NCBI RefSeq assembly: GCF_000337915.1 | Contig: NZ_AOJE01000021.1 | Coordinates: 136,590 to 177,830 of the forward strand | Length of the DNA: 41,241 bases | Reading direction: 5' to 3' | Source of the DNA: Halorubrum saccharovorum DSM 1137 | Lineage (GTDB): Archaea; Halobacteriota; Halobacteria; Halobacteriales; Haloferacaceae | Translations under genes and position numbers: made by a program | Notes under the pieces: model-generated | Database searches by the model: none | Told to the model about the DNA's origin: nothing | Seen by the model: only the letters and a program-made list of their open reading frames with translations | Shown: piece by piece, positions 29,101 to 36,220 of the stretch | How the letters are laid out: the number at the start of each line of letters is the position of its first letter | Numbering within the stretch: position 1 is the first letter of the stretch

Positions 29101-30490
29101 CCCCGAAGATCGCGAAGTGCCCGATCCTGAATCGGTCCCCGAAGTTCCCGACAACATCGACGAGCAGGTCAAGGACCTCGTCCATCACTTCGCGATGGAG
29201 GCCGTCCGCGAGGAGGACGACGGGATCGTTCCGGTGTATGAGACCGACGACCAGCCCGACATGCTCGATCGGATCGTCGAGCGCTTCGAGGACGCCTACG
29301 GCGAGCACGCCGCCGATCGGCTGATCGAGGTCGACGAGATCCTCGGGACCGAGTCCGCCAGCGAGGAGGCGTACCCCAACCTCCGGGCGTTCGTCGCCGA
29401 GGACCTCTTCGACTACCACGTCGATCGCATGGCGAACACGCCGATCGTCTGGCGGTTCACCACCGAGCGCCTCGTCTCCGACTCGACCGGCGAGGGCTTC
29501 GCCTGCTTCGTCGACTACCACGGCATCGACGCCGGGCTGTTCGACCGCCTCTCGAACCGCTACCTCGAACCGCGGAAGGCCGACCTGCGCGAGCGCCGGT
29601 CGGCGGCCAACCGCCGCCGGAGCGACGACTCGCTGTCGGCGAGCGAGCAGGCCGACGCCGCGGAGCGGTACGAGCGCTGCGCGAGCGGCCTCGACCAGAT
29701 CGCCGTCTTCGAAGACGTGCTCCAGGAGTTGGGCAGCACCGACGAGCGCGACTTCGACGACGAGGACCGCGAGCGCGTCGCGGACCTGGCCCCGAAGGTC
29801 GCCGCCTTCCGCGAGGAGACCCGCCAGCGCGTCGAGACGCTTGCTGACCTGCGCGAGCGCAAGAGCGACGAGTGGTTCCGAGAGACGTTCTCGAACAACT
29901 TCTGGAACGCCGTCGACGAGTGGCGCGACGAGTGGCTCGACGCCCTCGCCGACCTCGAACGCGCCTGCGAGGCGTACGGCCGACCCAGCGACGAGCCGGT
30001 CGAAGCGCACCTCGCCGACCTGTTCGACTACTTCTCCTGGCGGCTCAAGGGCTCGGACCACTACTCCAGTACGGGCATCCTCTTTCTGACCTACTACTTC
30101 GAGCGCGAGGGCGCCGCCCTCCTCGACGACGAGGGGCACCCGCACGACAACCTGACCGCGGACGAGCGCCTGCTCGCCTCGCTCGCGACCGGCCTCGACG
30201 ACCCGAGCGTCGTCGACCGGGAGTACCTGGAGGCGATGGCCGACGCGGAGGGCGTCGAGAGCGCCGCCGACCTCCCGCCGCTGGCCGAGTTCAAGGCGCT
30301 CGCCGAGGAGATCGACGACCGCTGCCAGGCCGTGGACGAGCGGGTCCCCTCGGACTGGGCCGACCGCGCGCTCGCGGAGGTCACGACCGCCGGCTACCGA
30401 CCGAACCGCAAACACGGCGTCGAGATCAACATCTCGCCGCTCGCCGACGCCGAGATCGTGCCGAAGACCGTCGACGACCAGGTGTTGTAA
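26168..30490 (+). CDS. pglX: BREX adenine-specific DNA methyltransferase PglX, second copy
   Basis: The 1440-residue protein has motif I DPACGSGHFLLYAF from residue 312 and motif IV NPPY at 518-521, so both AdoMet-binding and catalytic motifs are intact. The N-terminal 200 residues and the C-terminal third are very close to the first copy. The central region, about 27733-29170, differs completely and is AT-rich, with codons such as ATA, AAT and TTA rare in the flanks. It includes a KDAWVAPLI segment parallel to SDAWLLPRI in the first copy, so the architecture is conserved while the sequence has changed. The two enzymes probably recognise different DNA sites. It is followed by a 94-base gap containing a 9-bp tandem repeat and then brxHII. 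Confidence 0.9.
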   Translation: MSGDSLSQRQAQLDKAEREHLEDVVAEMRERVEDNVAFQLTRNGLDDEPDDVDALDEDTKRLVEAIRLEAVDGETWDEAVDQYVTGVGYTIVNRLAALRCMEVRSFVDEEVTVFKQNGLTPAAETLVHEEFLLEEEAILEAYHDACDDLAEEIEILFDRSSAYSLIDPDDDTFEALCGMLDSVPDAVWRADDVLGWVYEYYNVDLLDDLRRKGDREGLEPEDVPPANQFYTPHWVVRMLTDNSLGKLYLEHTGELQEVVDTQEAFSPDERKNRPLSPDESPDIADFCTYLVPSEEEGEPTDFDHPEELRVIDPACGSGHFLLYAFDVLERIWRAETDLPDEQIPRKILEHNLYGVDLDMRACQLSAFNLYLKGRTRAEAEGADGFDMPEVGIVCADASVAEVDGVEAVFDEVAGDDPEVAQALDRILDAFEEVHGLGSLLDVRGTLGDLFEDDAEVGGTQLTLGDDPRESHTLGQVLHSLREAVEEHRETDSFLAQDLRSFVRLLDILAQDYDVALMNPPYGSRNRMPESVKGYIREHYDYPAEFYVNFFEVCENITSSGGRIGMLVPQSFMLKNKFREFRKDFINGNNNFDFLAEFGLGILDNATVRTAATVTRSGVEQSDPTGYFLRLHDLPSHEKESVFNDLITGAETDVTRTFEVPLSEFADIPGHTICYSTPSEVRELHDSELKLDAEQADIEGESVGVARQGVATADNDRFLRFHWESSGLSDYEPIASGGKDAWVAPLISETVEWGDNGERIKRSSQTIRTPNESLYGKEGLTWTRVKKTGRRFGYYPGGLFSDTGYLFVPDEEYSPWEIMSVVNSTLYHSLFLSLSTERNWNSGDVGRMPWFRKFENTSGLKEVAKDQYKTMIERYHSDPASPYYVGPEMLPQDVADEFSYSHPHTSVIVDGVSPEYGVTDPSQPISALARESKQKDISRRKELLESFAKINKIVYDAVDISKDTREEILEEVYLRTLESPEDREVPDPESVPEVPDNIDEQVKDLVHHFAMEAVREEDDGIVPVYETDDQPDMLDRIVERFEDAYGEHAADRLIEVDEILGTESASEEAYPNLRAFVAEDLFDYHVDRMANTPIVWRFTTERLVSDSTGEGFACFVDYHGIDAGLFDRLSNRYLEPRKADLRERRSAANRRRSDDSLSASEQADAAERYERCASGLDQIAVFEDVLQELGSTDERDFDDEDRERVADLAPKVAAFREETRQRVETLADLRERKSDEWFRETFSNNFWNAVDEWRDEWLDALADLERACEAYGRPSDEPVEAHLADLFDYFSWRLKGSDHYSSTGILFLTYYFEREGAALLDDEGHPHDNLTADERLLASLATGLDDPSVVDREYLEAMADAEGVESAADLPPLAEFKALAEEIDDRCQAVDERVPSDWADRALAEVTTAGYRPNRKHGVEINISPLADAEIVPKTVDDQVL
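26206..26773 (+). repeat. Direct repeat A, copy 2 (5' end of pglX2)
   Basis: This is the partner of 19755-20322. The similarity extends to the shared GAGTACTACAAC and then drops, with a short length difference between the genes immediately after. Confidence 0.85.
29450..29665 (+). repeat. Direct repeat B, copy 2 (3' part of pglX2)
   Basis: This is the partner of 22981-23196, encoding the WRFTTERLVS to SASEQADAAE stretch in both proteins. Confidence 0.85.
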
Positions 30491-30511
30491 CGACCGGATC
30501 CTCCACTCTCC

Positions 30512-30574
30512 CAGATACCTCAGATACCCCAGATACCCCAGATACCCCAGATACCCCAGATACCCCAGATACCT
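30512..30574 (+). repeat. 9-bp minisatellite, seven copies, between pglX2 and brxHII
   Basis: The unit CAGATACC(C/T) occurs seven times head to tail, with T in the last position of the first and last copies and C in the five between; a degenerate eighth copy runs into the brxHII start. It fills most of the 94-base gap and ends 10 bases before the ATG at 30585. No separate TATA box is seen inside it. Copy number could vary by slipped-strand replication and alter spacing before brxHII. Confidence 0.9.
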
Positions 30575-30584
30575 CAGATCACCC

Positions 30585-33500
30585 ATGTCACCGACACCAG
30601 ATCTCGCCCCCGGCGACGCGATCACGCTCAACGGCACCCCGGCGGAAGTCATCACGACGGACGCCGTCGGCGACCTCGACTACCTCCGAGCGTACGTCGA
30701 GGGCGACGGCGTGAAGACGGTCTGTCTCGACGACGTCGAGGTCGAGCCGACGCGCGACCGGCTCGCCGCCCTCTCGCCGGCGGCGGCCGATCAGCTGCAC
30801 CCGGACCACGAGGCGGTCTCGGCCGAGTGGTTCGACCTGCGCTCGCAGGCGCTTCGACTGCAGATCGCCCACGAGCAGGGCCAACTGCTGAGCATCTCGA
30901 ACTCGCTGGTCCGGCTCGAACCCTACCAGCTCGCCGCGGTCAACTGGGTGATGCAGAAGCTCCGGCAGCGCGCCCTCATCGCCGACGACGTCGGCCTCGG
31001 GAAGACCATCGAAGCGGGGCTCATCCTCAAGGAACTCACCGCCCGGAATCGCGCCGACCGCGTCCTGTTCGTCGTTCCCGCCCACCTCCAGAAGAAGTGG
31101 ATCCGCGACATGGACCGCTTCTTCGACATCGACCTCACGCCCGCCGACAGGCAGTGGGTCGAGGGAGAGCGCCGGCGACTCGGCGAGGCGGCCAACATTT
31201 GGGACCAAGACCACCAGCAGATGGTCGCGAGTCAGGCCTTCCTCCGACAGGACGAGTTCCGCTCGGCCCTCGAGGAAGCGTTCTGGGACGTGGCGATAGT
31301 CGACGAGGCGCACAAGGCCGCCAAACGGGGCGAGTCCCCCAGTAAGACGTCGAAGATGGTCGAACGGGTCGCCGGCAACTCCGACTCCCTGCTGCTGCTC
31401 AGCGCGACGCCACACGACGGGAAGGGCGAGGCGTTCCGCTCGCTCGTCGAGTACATCGATCCCTTCCTCGTCGCCGAGGACCGAGACCTCTCGAAGGAGG
31501 CCGTCGATCGCGTGATGATTCGTCGCGGGAAGCAGACGCTGTACGACGACGACGGCGAACGCATTTTCCCAGACCGTGAGGTCAACACCGTTCCCGTGGA
31601 GATGACCCACGACGAGCGGCAGTTCTATCGGGCGGTTACCGACTACGTCCAGAACGTCTACAACCGCTCCGAGAAGCTGAACGAGCCCGCGGTCGGGTTC
31701 GCGATGGCGCTCATGCAGAAACGGCTGGTCAGCAGTATCGGCGCCATTCGGGCGACGCTGAGCCGTCGCTTGGGCGACCTCGTCGACGAGCAGTCGACCT
31801 CCACGAGCCTCTCGGAGGAGGCCGCCGCGTATCTCGACGGCGAGGACCTCGACGAGGAGGACAAACAACGAGCCGAGGAGGAACTCTCGGCGCTGACCGT
31901 CACCGAGAGCGACGCGCAACTCGAAGAGGAGATCGAGACGCTTCGCGATCTGGTCGCGCTGGCCGAGGGCATCTCCGTCGACTCGAAGGCCCAGAAGGTG
32001 CGTCGCTACATCCAACAGCTCTTAGAGGAGCAACCCGACGAGAAACTGCTCCTGTTCACCGAGTACCGCGACACGCTCGATTACCTCCTGGAGTTGGTGA
32101 AAGACGAACCGTGGGCCGACGAGATCCTCGTCATCCACGGCGACGTCGACAAGGAGGAACGCGCCCGCATCGAAGACGAGTTCAACCACGGCCAGTCCCG
32201 GCTGCTCTTCGCGACCGACGCCGCGAGCGAGGGGATCGACCTCCAGCACAGCTGCCACATCATGGTGAACTACGAGCTGCCGTGGAACCCGAACCGACTC
32301 GAACAGCGCATCGGTCGCCTCCACCGCTACGGACAGGACAAGGAGGTCAACGTCTGGAACTTCACGTTCGACGATACGCGCGAGGGCGAGATCTTCGACA
32401 TGCTCCAGACCAAGGTCGAGGCCATCCGCGGCAAGCTCGGCAACACGGCCGACGTGCTGGGGATGCTCGACGACATCGACGTCGACTCGCTCATCATGGA
32501 GTCGCTCCGGGACGACGAACCTGCGAGCGCGACCACCGAGGAACTCGAGGCGCTCATCGACGAGCGCCAACGCACGCTCCAGGAGTGGTACGAACGCAGC
32601 CTCATCGACACGAGCACGTTCGACCAGAAGAGCCGAGAGAGGATCCGGGAGGTCATGGACGAGTCCGAGGACGTCTACGGGACGGAGGCCGACATCCACG
32701 AGTTCGTGGAGCGCGGCGTCGAGGCGCTCGGTGGCGACGTCGAGAAAGCCGGGAGCAGTCTCTACAGGGCCCGGCTCCCCCGCTCGCTTCGGCAGGGAAC
32801 GGACGAGGAGTACGGGCCGTTCACGTTCAGTCGAGAGTTCGCGATGGACCACGACGGCATCGACTACGTGTCGCCGGACGACGAGCTGGTCCAGCGACTC
32901 ATGCAGCAAATCCTGGACAGCGAGCACGGCGGTGCCGGACTGAAGCTCCTCCCGTTCGTTGACGAGCCGGGCATCGCGTACAATTACCGCGTGACGTTCG
33001 AGGACGGAACGGGCGACGTCATCCGCGAAGAGATGATCCCCGTGTACGTGGATTCCCGCCACCGAGACCCTCGACAGCGACTGGGCCGGCGCGTTGTCCA
33101 CGGGGACAGCGTCAGCGGATCGCCCGACACAGACCGTGTTCGGGCACTGATTCAACAGCGGGATCGGCTGCGGACAGCGGCTGATCGCTACATCAGCCAG
33201 CGGGTCGCCTCCCTGAGAGCGGAGCTACACGAACGGCGCCGAGAGGAGACCCAACAAGAACTCGATGACCTAGAGGCGTACGCAGAAGCCGAACGACAGC
33301 GCATCGAGGAGTTCATCGAGGAGTACGAGCGGAAGGCGGAGGCCGGGTCGAATATGGACATCGCCATTCGGGGCCAACAGGAGCGGCTGACCAAGCTCGA
33401 ACAGCGGATCGAGGACCGACGGGAGGAATTACAGCGGAAGGCGCAGGTCATCTCACTCGCGCCCGAAGTCGAGAATATCTGCCTGTCGCTCCCGGTCTGA
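30585..33500 (+). CDS. brxHII: BREX helicase BrxHII (SNF2/DEAH-type)
   Basis: The 971-residue protein is a superfamily 2 helicase/translocase of the SNF2-related kind. Motif I is DDVGLGKT with K140, motif II is DEAH at 240-243, motif III is LLLLSATPHDG, and the C-terminal RecA domain has LLLFTEYRDTL, ATDAASEGIDLQ and QRIGRLHRYGQ (motif VI). A coiled-coil-like tail (residues 840-960, RREETQQELDDLEAY and onward) follows. BrxHII is the helicase listed for BREX types 3 and 5, and takes the place of BrxL or BrxHI in other types. It is the last gene of the cluster. The start has a minisatellite directly upstream, and an 84-base spacer after the stop leads into another tandem repeat. Confidence 0.9.
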   Translation: MSPTPDLAPGDAITLNGTPAEVITTDAVGDLDYLRAYVEGDGVKTVCLDDVEVEPTRDRLAALSPAAADQLHPDHEAVSAEWFDLRSQALRLQIAHEQGQLLSISNSLVRLEPYQLAAVNWVMQKLRQRALIADDVGLGKTIEAGLILKELTARNRADRVLFVVPAHLQKKWIRDMDRFFDIDLTPADRQWVEGERRRLGEAANIWDQDHQQMVASQAFLRQDEFRSALEEAFWDVAIVDEAHKAAKRGESPSKTSKMVERVAGNSDSLLLLSATPHDGKGEAFRSLVEYIDPFLVAEDRDLSKEAVDRVMIRRGKQTLYDDDGERIFPDREVNTVPVEMTHDERQFYRAVTDYVQNVYNRSEKLNEPAVGFAMALMQKRLVSSIGAIRATLSRRLGDLVDEQSTSTSLSEEAAAYLDGEDLDEEDKQRAEEELSALTVTESDAQLEEEIETLRDLVALAEGISVDSKAQKVRRYIQQLLEEQPDEKLLLFTEYRDTLDYLLELVKDEPWADEILVIHGDVDKEERARIEDEFNHGQSRLLFATDAASEGIDLQHSCHIMVNYELPWNPNRLEQRIGRLHRYGQDKEVNVWNFTFDDTREGEIFDMLQTKVEAIRGKLGNTADVLGMLDDIDVDSLIMESLRDDEPASATTEELEALIDERQRTLQEWYERSLIDTSTFDQKSRERIREVMDESEDVYGTEADIHEFVERGVEALGGDVEKAGSSLYRARLPRSLRQGTDEEYGPFTFSREFAMDHDGIDYVSPDDELVQRLMQQILDSEHGGAGLKLLPFVDEPGIAYNYRVTFEDGTGDVIREEMIPVYVDSRHRDPRQRLGRRVVHGDSVSGSPDTDRVRALIQQRDRLRTAADRYISQRVASLRAELHERRREETQQELDDLEAYAEAERQRIEEFIEEYERKAEAGSNMDIAIRGQQERLTKLEQRIEDRREELQRKAQVISLAPEVENICLSLPV

Positions 33501-33583
33501 TCGCGGCGGGTTCACGGTCAGTCGATCGGGACGGGGAACCTGTCGCCCGGCGAGATTAGCGGTCGACCAGAAGGTGCGTCGTC

Positions 33584-33668
33584 GGTGTTCCGGTGTCGTC
33601 GATGTTCCGGTGTCGTCGATGTTCCGGTGTCGTCGATGTTCCGGTGTCGTCGATGTTCCGGTGTCGTT
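33584..33668 (+). repeat. 17-bp minisatellite, five copies, after brxHII
   Basis: The unit GATGTTCCGGTGTCGTC is perfect at 33601-33651 (three copies), with one-mismatch copies on each side. The period of 17 keeps all three frames open on the plus strand, so spurious reading frames cover it. It starts 84 bases after the BREX cluster ends. Confidence 0.9.
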
Positions 33669-33732
33669 CAACTCGCGGTGCCGGACGTAGATCCGCACGA
33701 GCGGCCCCCGGACCGACCCCAGGAGCGTCCCG

Positions 33733-33945
33733 TCACAGGTGGCGCGTATCGGTCGTGCGGCCGGACGTATCGGCGTTGCGGGTGCAGGTCTCCGCGCCGA
33801 CGCGCTCGAACGCGTCGCGGATCCCCGCGGCACTCACCCGCCCGCCCGGCGTCACTGCGGGAACGTCGCTCGCAGTGACAGTGCCCCCGACGGCGGGGGC
33901 GTGCGCAAACGACTGTGGGTCCGAGAACGAGATCCCGCCGAGAGC
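33733..33945 (-). pseudogene. Possible C-terminal remnant of a chromosomal gene
   Basis: A minus-strand frame of about 70 codons, open from a stop at 33946-33948 to a stop at 33733-33735, has coding-like haloarchaeal codon use with G or C in most third positions. It reads in part [16 protein letters not shown], then RVSAAGIRDAFERVGAETC. No good start or promoter is present, and composition turns AT-rich at about 33950, so the front of the gene seems to have been replaced. It may be a relic of the gene once adjoining the BREX cluster. I do not recognise the family. Confidence 0.25.
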
Positions 33946-34004
33946 TCATTGGTCGTGAGACACACACCGATGGAGTTGAAGTCAGCTGTCAAATTGTCTT
34001 TATT

Positions 34005-34154
34005 GATATTTGCGCCAGTAACTACATAAGGAAGTGTGACTTCCTTTCGAGCAACCAGCAACCGATCGGAACGGGCTTGGGGTTGTCTCCGGCGTCGAGA
34101 ACCGCGCCTGAGTGTCCCGAACCCTCGTTCATCGGTGGCCGCTGGGTTCAAACT
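34005..34154 (+). promoter_or_regulatory. Promoter region and conserved leader of pilin gene 1
   Basis: The 26 bases at 34005-34030 (GATATTTGCGCCAGTAACTA then CATAAG) recur with one mismatch at 34766-34791 before the second pilin gene. The TACATAA element is a TATA candidate, which would give a leader of about 100 bases, unusual beside the leaderless genes elsewhere in the window. The last 26 bases before the ATG (GTTCATCGGTGGCCGCTGGG then TTCAAACT) are identical in both genes, which suggests a conserved function in translation control or a recent duplication. Confidence 0.45.
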
Positions 34155-34568
34155 ATGAAACCAAGCAACCAATCCAACGCGGAGGACCGGGCAGTGAGTC
34201 CCGTCATCGGCGTCATCCTCATGGTCGCGATCACCGTCATCCTGGCGGCCGTTATCGGGACGTTCGTTCTCGGACTCGGCGATCAGCTAGGCGATACCGC
34301 GCCGCAGGCGAGCTTCACGATTGACGGAAACAATTCGACTCACGTCAACATAACCAAAACCGGCGGGCAATCGATTGAAGCGTCCGATCTCACGATTTCG
34401 ATTGACGGTGAGAGAGGGACCGATGGCTTTGGTTCTGGACCGTGGCAGAGTGGTGAACAGAAGAGCGTTAACGTCTCCAGTATCGCTCCGGCCGGAGAGG
34501 CCGAAGTTCGGATAATTCACGATCCGAGTGGCAGCGCGATCTTCCAAGACACGTACGACTTCAGCTGA
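34155..34568 (+). CDS. Haloarchaeal type IV pilin, copy 1
   Basis: The 137-residue protein has a short charged leader ([13 protein letters not shown]) followed by [19 protein letters not shown], the conserved hydrophobic segment of haloarchaeal PilA-type pilins. The prepilin peptidase PibD is expected to cut before or near VSPVIG; the helix would then form the pilus core. The rest is a small beta-rich, N-glycosylatable head (NNS, NST, NIT, NVS sites). The ATG lies at the end of the conserved leader; longer open frames upstream are not pilin-like. The first 140 bases are almost identical to copy 2, and a 30-base block near the 3' end (34515-34544) is identical to it, while the middle differs. 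It would be an adhesion or surface pilus subunit. Confidence 0.85.
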   Translation: MKPSNQSNAEDRAVSPVIGVILMVAITVILAAVIGTFVLGLGDQLGDTAPQASFTIDGNNSTHVNITKTGGQSIEASDLTISIDGERGTDGFGSGPWQSGEQKSVNVSSIAPAGEAEVRIIHDPSGSAIFQDTYDFS

Positions 34569-34765
34569 TCCTGTAGCTCTTTTTCCTCTCCGCCGGCTGT
34601 CCGACTTTTGTCCGCTACCGCAGCCCAAGCAAACCGGAGTTATCTTCTCCAACCGGTCCGGGTACGTGCGATCGCTGTAGGTCAAGGAGAGAGATCGCGC
34701 TGGGAGATCCGTCTCGCAGATCACGTGTCGACGGATCCGGCGTTATCCGGCAGATTGTCTCAACT

Positions 34766-34914
34766 GATATTCGCGCCAGTAACTACATAAGGGAGCGGGA
34801 CCTTTTTTCAGACAACCAGCAACCGACCGAAACAGGATCGGGGTTGTCTCCGAGGTCACTTACGGCACTGAGTGCCCCGAAATCACGTTCATCGGTGGCC
34901 GCTGGGTTCAAACT
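34766..34914 (+). promoter_or_regulatory. Promoter region and conserved leader of pilin gene 2
   Basis: This is the second copy of the pilin upstream region, offset by 760-761 bases from the first. The gap between the two pilin genes (34569-34914) otherwise holds no gene I can support. Confidence 0.45.
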
Positions 34915-35337
34915 ATGAAACCAAGCAACCAATCCAACGCAGAGGACCGAGCAGTGAGTCCCGTTATCGGCGTCATCCTCATGGTCGCGATCACCGTCAT
35001 CCTGGCGGCCGTTATCGGGACGTTCGTTCTCGGACTCGGCGATCAGCTAGGCGAAACTGCACCGCAAGCGAGCTTCACGGTTGAGGAAGTGAATAGCAGT
35101 AATGGAAACATCACTTTCGTCAAAACCGGCGGTCAAACGGTCGCTGCCGGCGATCTCTCGTTATCGATTGACGGGGATCTATACGAAGGGGCGTTCCCGG
35201 ACGGAGACTGGCAAAGTGGGCAACAGAAGATAGGGAACTACACCGATGACGCTTACACTGGTGAGCAGACAGTCAGGATCATTCACGATCCGAGTGGCAG
35301 CGCGATCTTCGAAGAGAGCGTTGATTTCGGCAGCTGA
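34915..35337 (+). CDS. Haloarchaeal type IV pilin, copy 2
   Basis: The 140-residue protein repeats the leader and hydrophobic segment of copy 1 without change through about residue 50, then diverges (EVNSSNGNITFVKTGGQTVA) and rejoins it at [12 protein letters not shown] near the C-terminus. Constant ends with a variable exposed middle is what would be expected of surface subunits under phage or adhesion selection, or of partial gene conversion. It is followed within 40 bases by the broken transposase. Confidence 0.85.
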   Translation: MKPSNQSNAEDRAVSPVIGVILMVAITVILAAVIGTFVLGLGDQLGETAPQASFTVEEVNSSNGNITFVKTGGQTVAAGDLSLSIDGDLYEGAFPDGDWQSGQQKIGNYTDDAYTGEQTVRIIHDPSGSAIFEESVDFGS

Positions 35338-35373
35338 TAGCTCACAAGCTGCCATTTTAGACACAGGGTCGTG

Positions 35374-36040
35374 TTAAGTGTGACGTGAAGTGTGGTAGAC
35401 GACGACTGCTTCGAGCCAGTTTTGAGCTGTCTCTAGCGCGACATTTCTGAAACTATTCGAAATCGAAGATGTTCGTCGTTCTATTTCTCAAAATATACGT
35501 TCGATTGCATTCCGATTTCCAGGTTGAATGACTTGAAATCGATGGCCGTCTTCAGCGAGAACTAATCCGAGATCGTCTGCGTCATCGACGAGAAATACCA
35601 CGTCGTTCAGCTGATAGCGCCGGTGTATCTCGGTCAGAAACCATCGCGTCATCTGTTTATTTGCGGTCGGATAGTGGCTCACGTGAAGGATCTCGTTCGT
35701 CTGTGGATCAACCGCGCCGTACAGCCAGAGCTTCTGATCACGGAGGCGGATCATCTTTGCGTCAACCGCAAGTTGATCCTCGGAGACGGTTGAGATCGGC
35801 TGTAGATCGGCCTCATGGACCCAGTTATGGATCGCGACGTGACTTCTCTGATCCCGAACCATTCAATATTCTTACTTACCTTATGCAGTGATATATTGGC
35901 CAAGTGAAAGCAATTTCCTACTTCAATTGCCCAGCGCGTGGTTCGATCACGCTCCACAAACGACAAGTCGATCCACGCGGTACCTTCGCTGAGGCGTCGA
36001 AATCTGTCATAGACACTCAGAAATCGTCCGACTCATCCTC
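35374..36040 (-). pseudogene. Broken IS6-family transposase
   Basis: Read on the minus strand, the parts of an IS6-type transposase appear in order: RLSEGTAWIDLSFVERDRTT near 35950-36015, SLHKVSKNIEWFG, then after a frameshift near 35860 SHVAIHNWVHEADLQP, VDAKMIRLRDQKLWLYGAVD with the first catalytic Asp, a VVFLVDDADD segment with the second, and GNRNAIERIF. An in-frame TGA at about 35488-35490 interrupts the usual ERIFREIKRRT motif that carries the catalytic Glu; the frame continues to a stop at 35374-35376. The element cannot make a full transposase. I did not find convincing terminal inverted repeats. It lies between the pilin genes and the copper-oxidase region. Confidence 0.75.
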
Positions 36041-36220
36041 TGAGTTAACGCGACCGAAAGTTCTAACGGCTACTATAGGTCGCCCTACTCTGACGGGCTC
36101 GACCGTCTCCTCGTGACCCACACCGTTCGTGAGAGTCCAGAGACTGCGATCAGCTCGCCACGGTCACGCCGCGAATCGTCGATCGCTCTGTGAGCGGTAA
36201 TCGGAGCCACAAAACGGCGG

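Noticed and set aside
29093-30655. Long minus-strand frame opposite the 3' end of pglX2, with a GYLGYL repeat
   Set aside because: It is the complement of a GC-rich gene and of the 9-bp tandem repeat; it has the Arg/Val/Leu-rich composition of a shadow frame, and pglX2 on the other strand is well supported.
7974-33500. DISARM or type I restriction-modification system
   Set aside because: There is no DrmA/DrmB-type pair or HsdR/HsdS; PglZ, BrxA, BrxB and BrxC-type genes are diagnostic of BREX.
30512-33668. Tandem repeats as a CRISPR array
   Set aside because: Both arrays have short contiguous units without unique spacers, so they are minisatellites.
33585-33958. Plus-strand frames with a 17-residue repeat (MFRCRRCSGVV)
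   Set aside because: They arise because a 17-bp tandem repeat is open in all frames; there is no promoter, and the translation is Cys/Arg-rich and unlike haloarchaeal proteins.
35340-36040. Intact IS element
   Set aside because: The transposase has a frameshift near 35860 and an in-frame TGA near 35488, and I could not find terminal inverted repeats or a target-site duplication.
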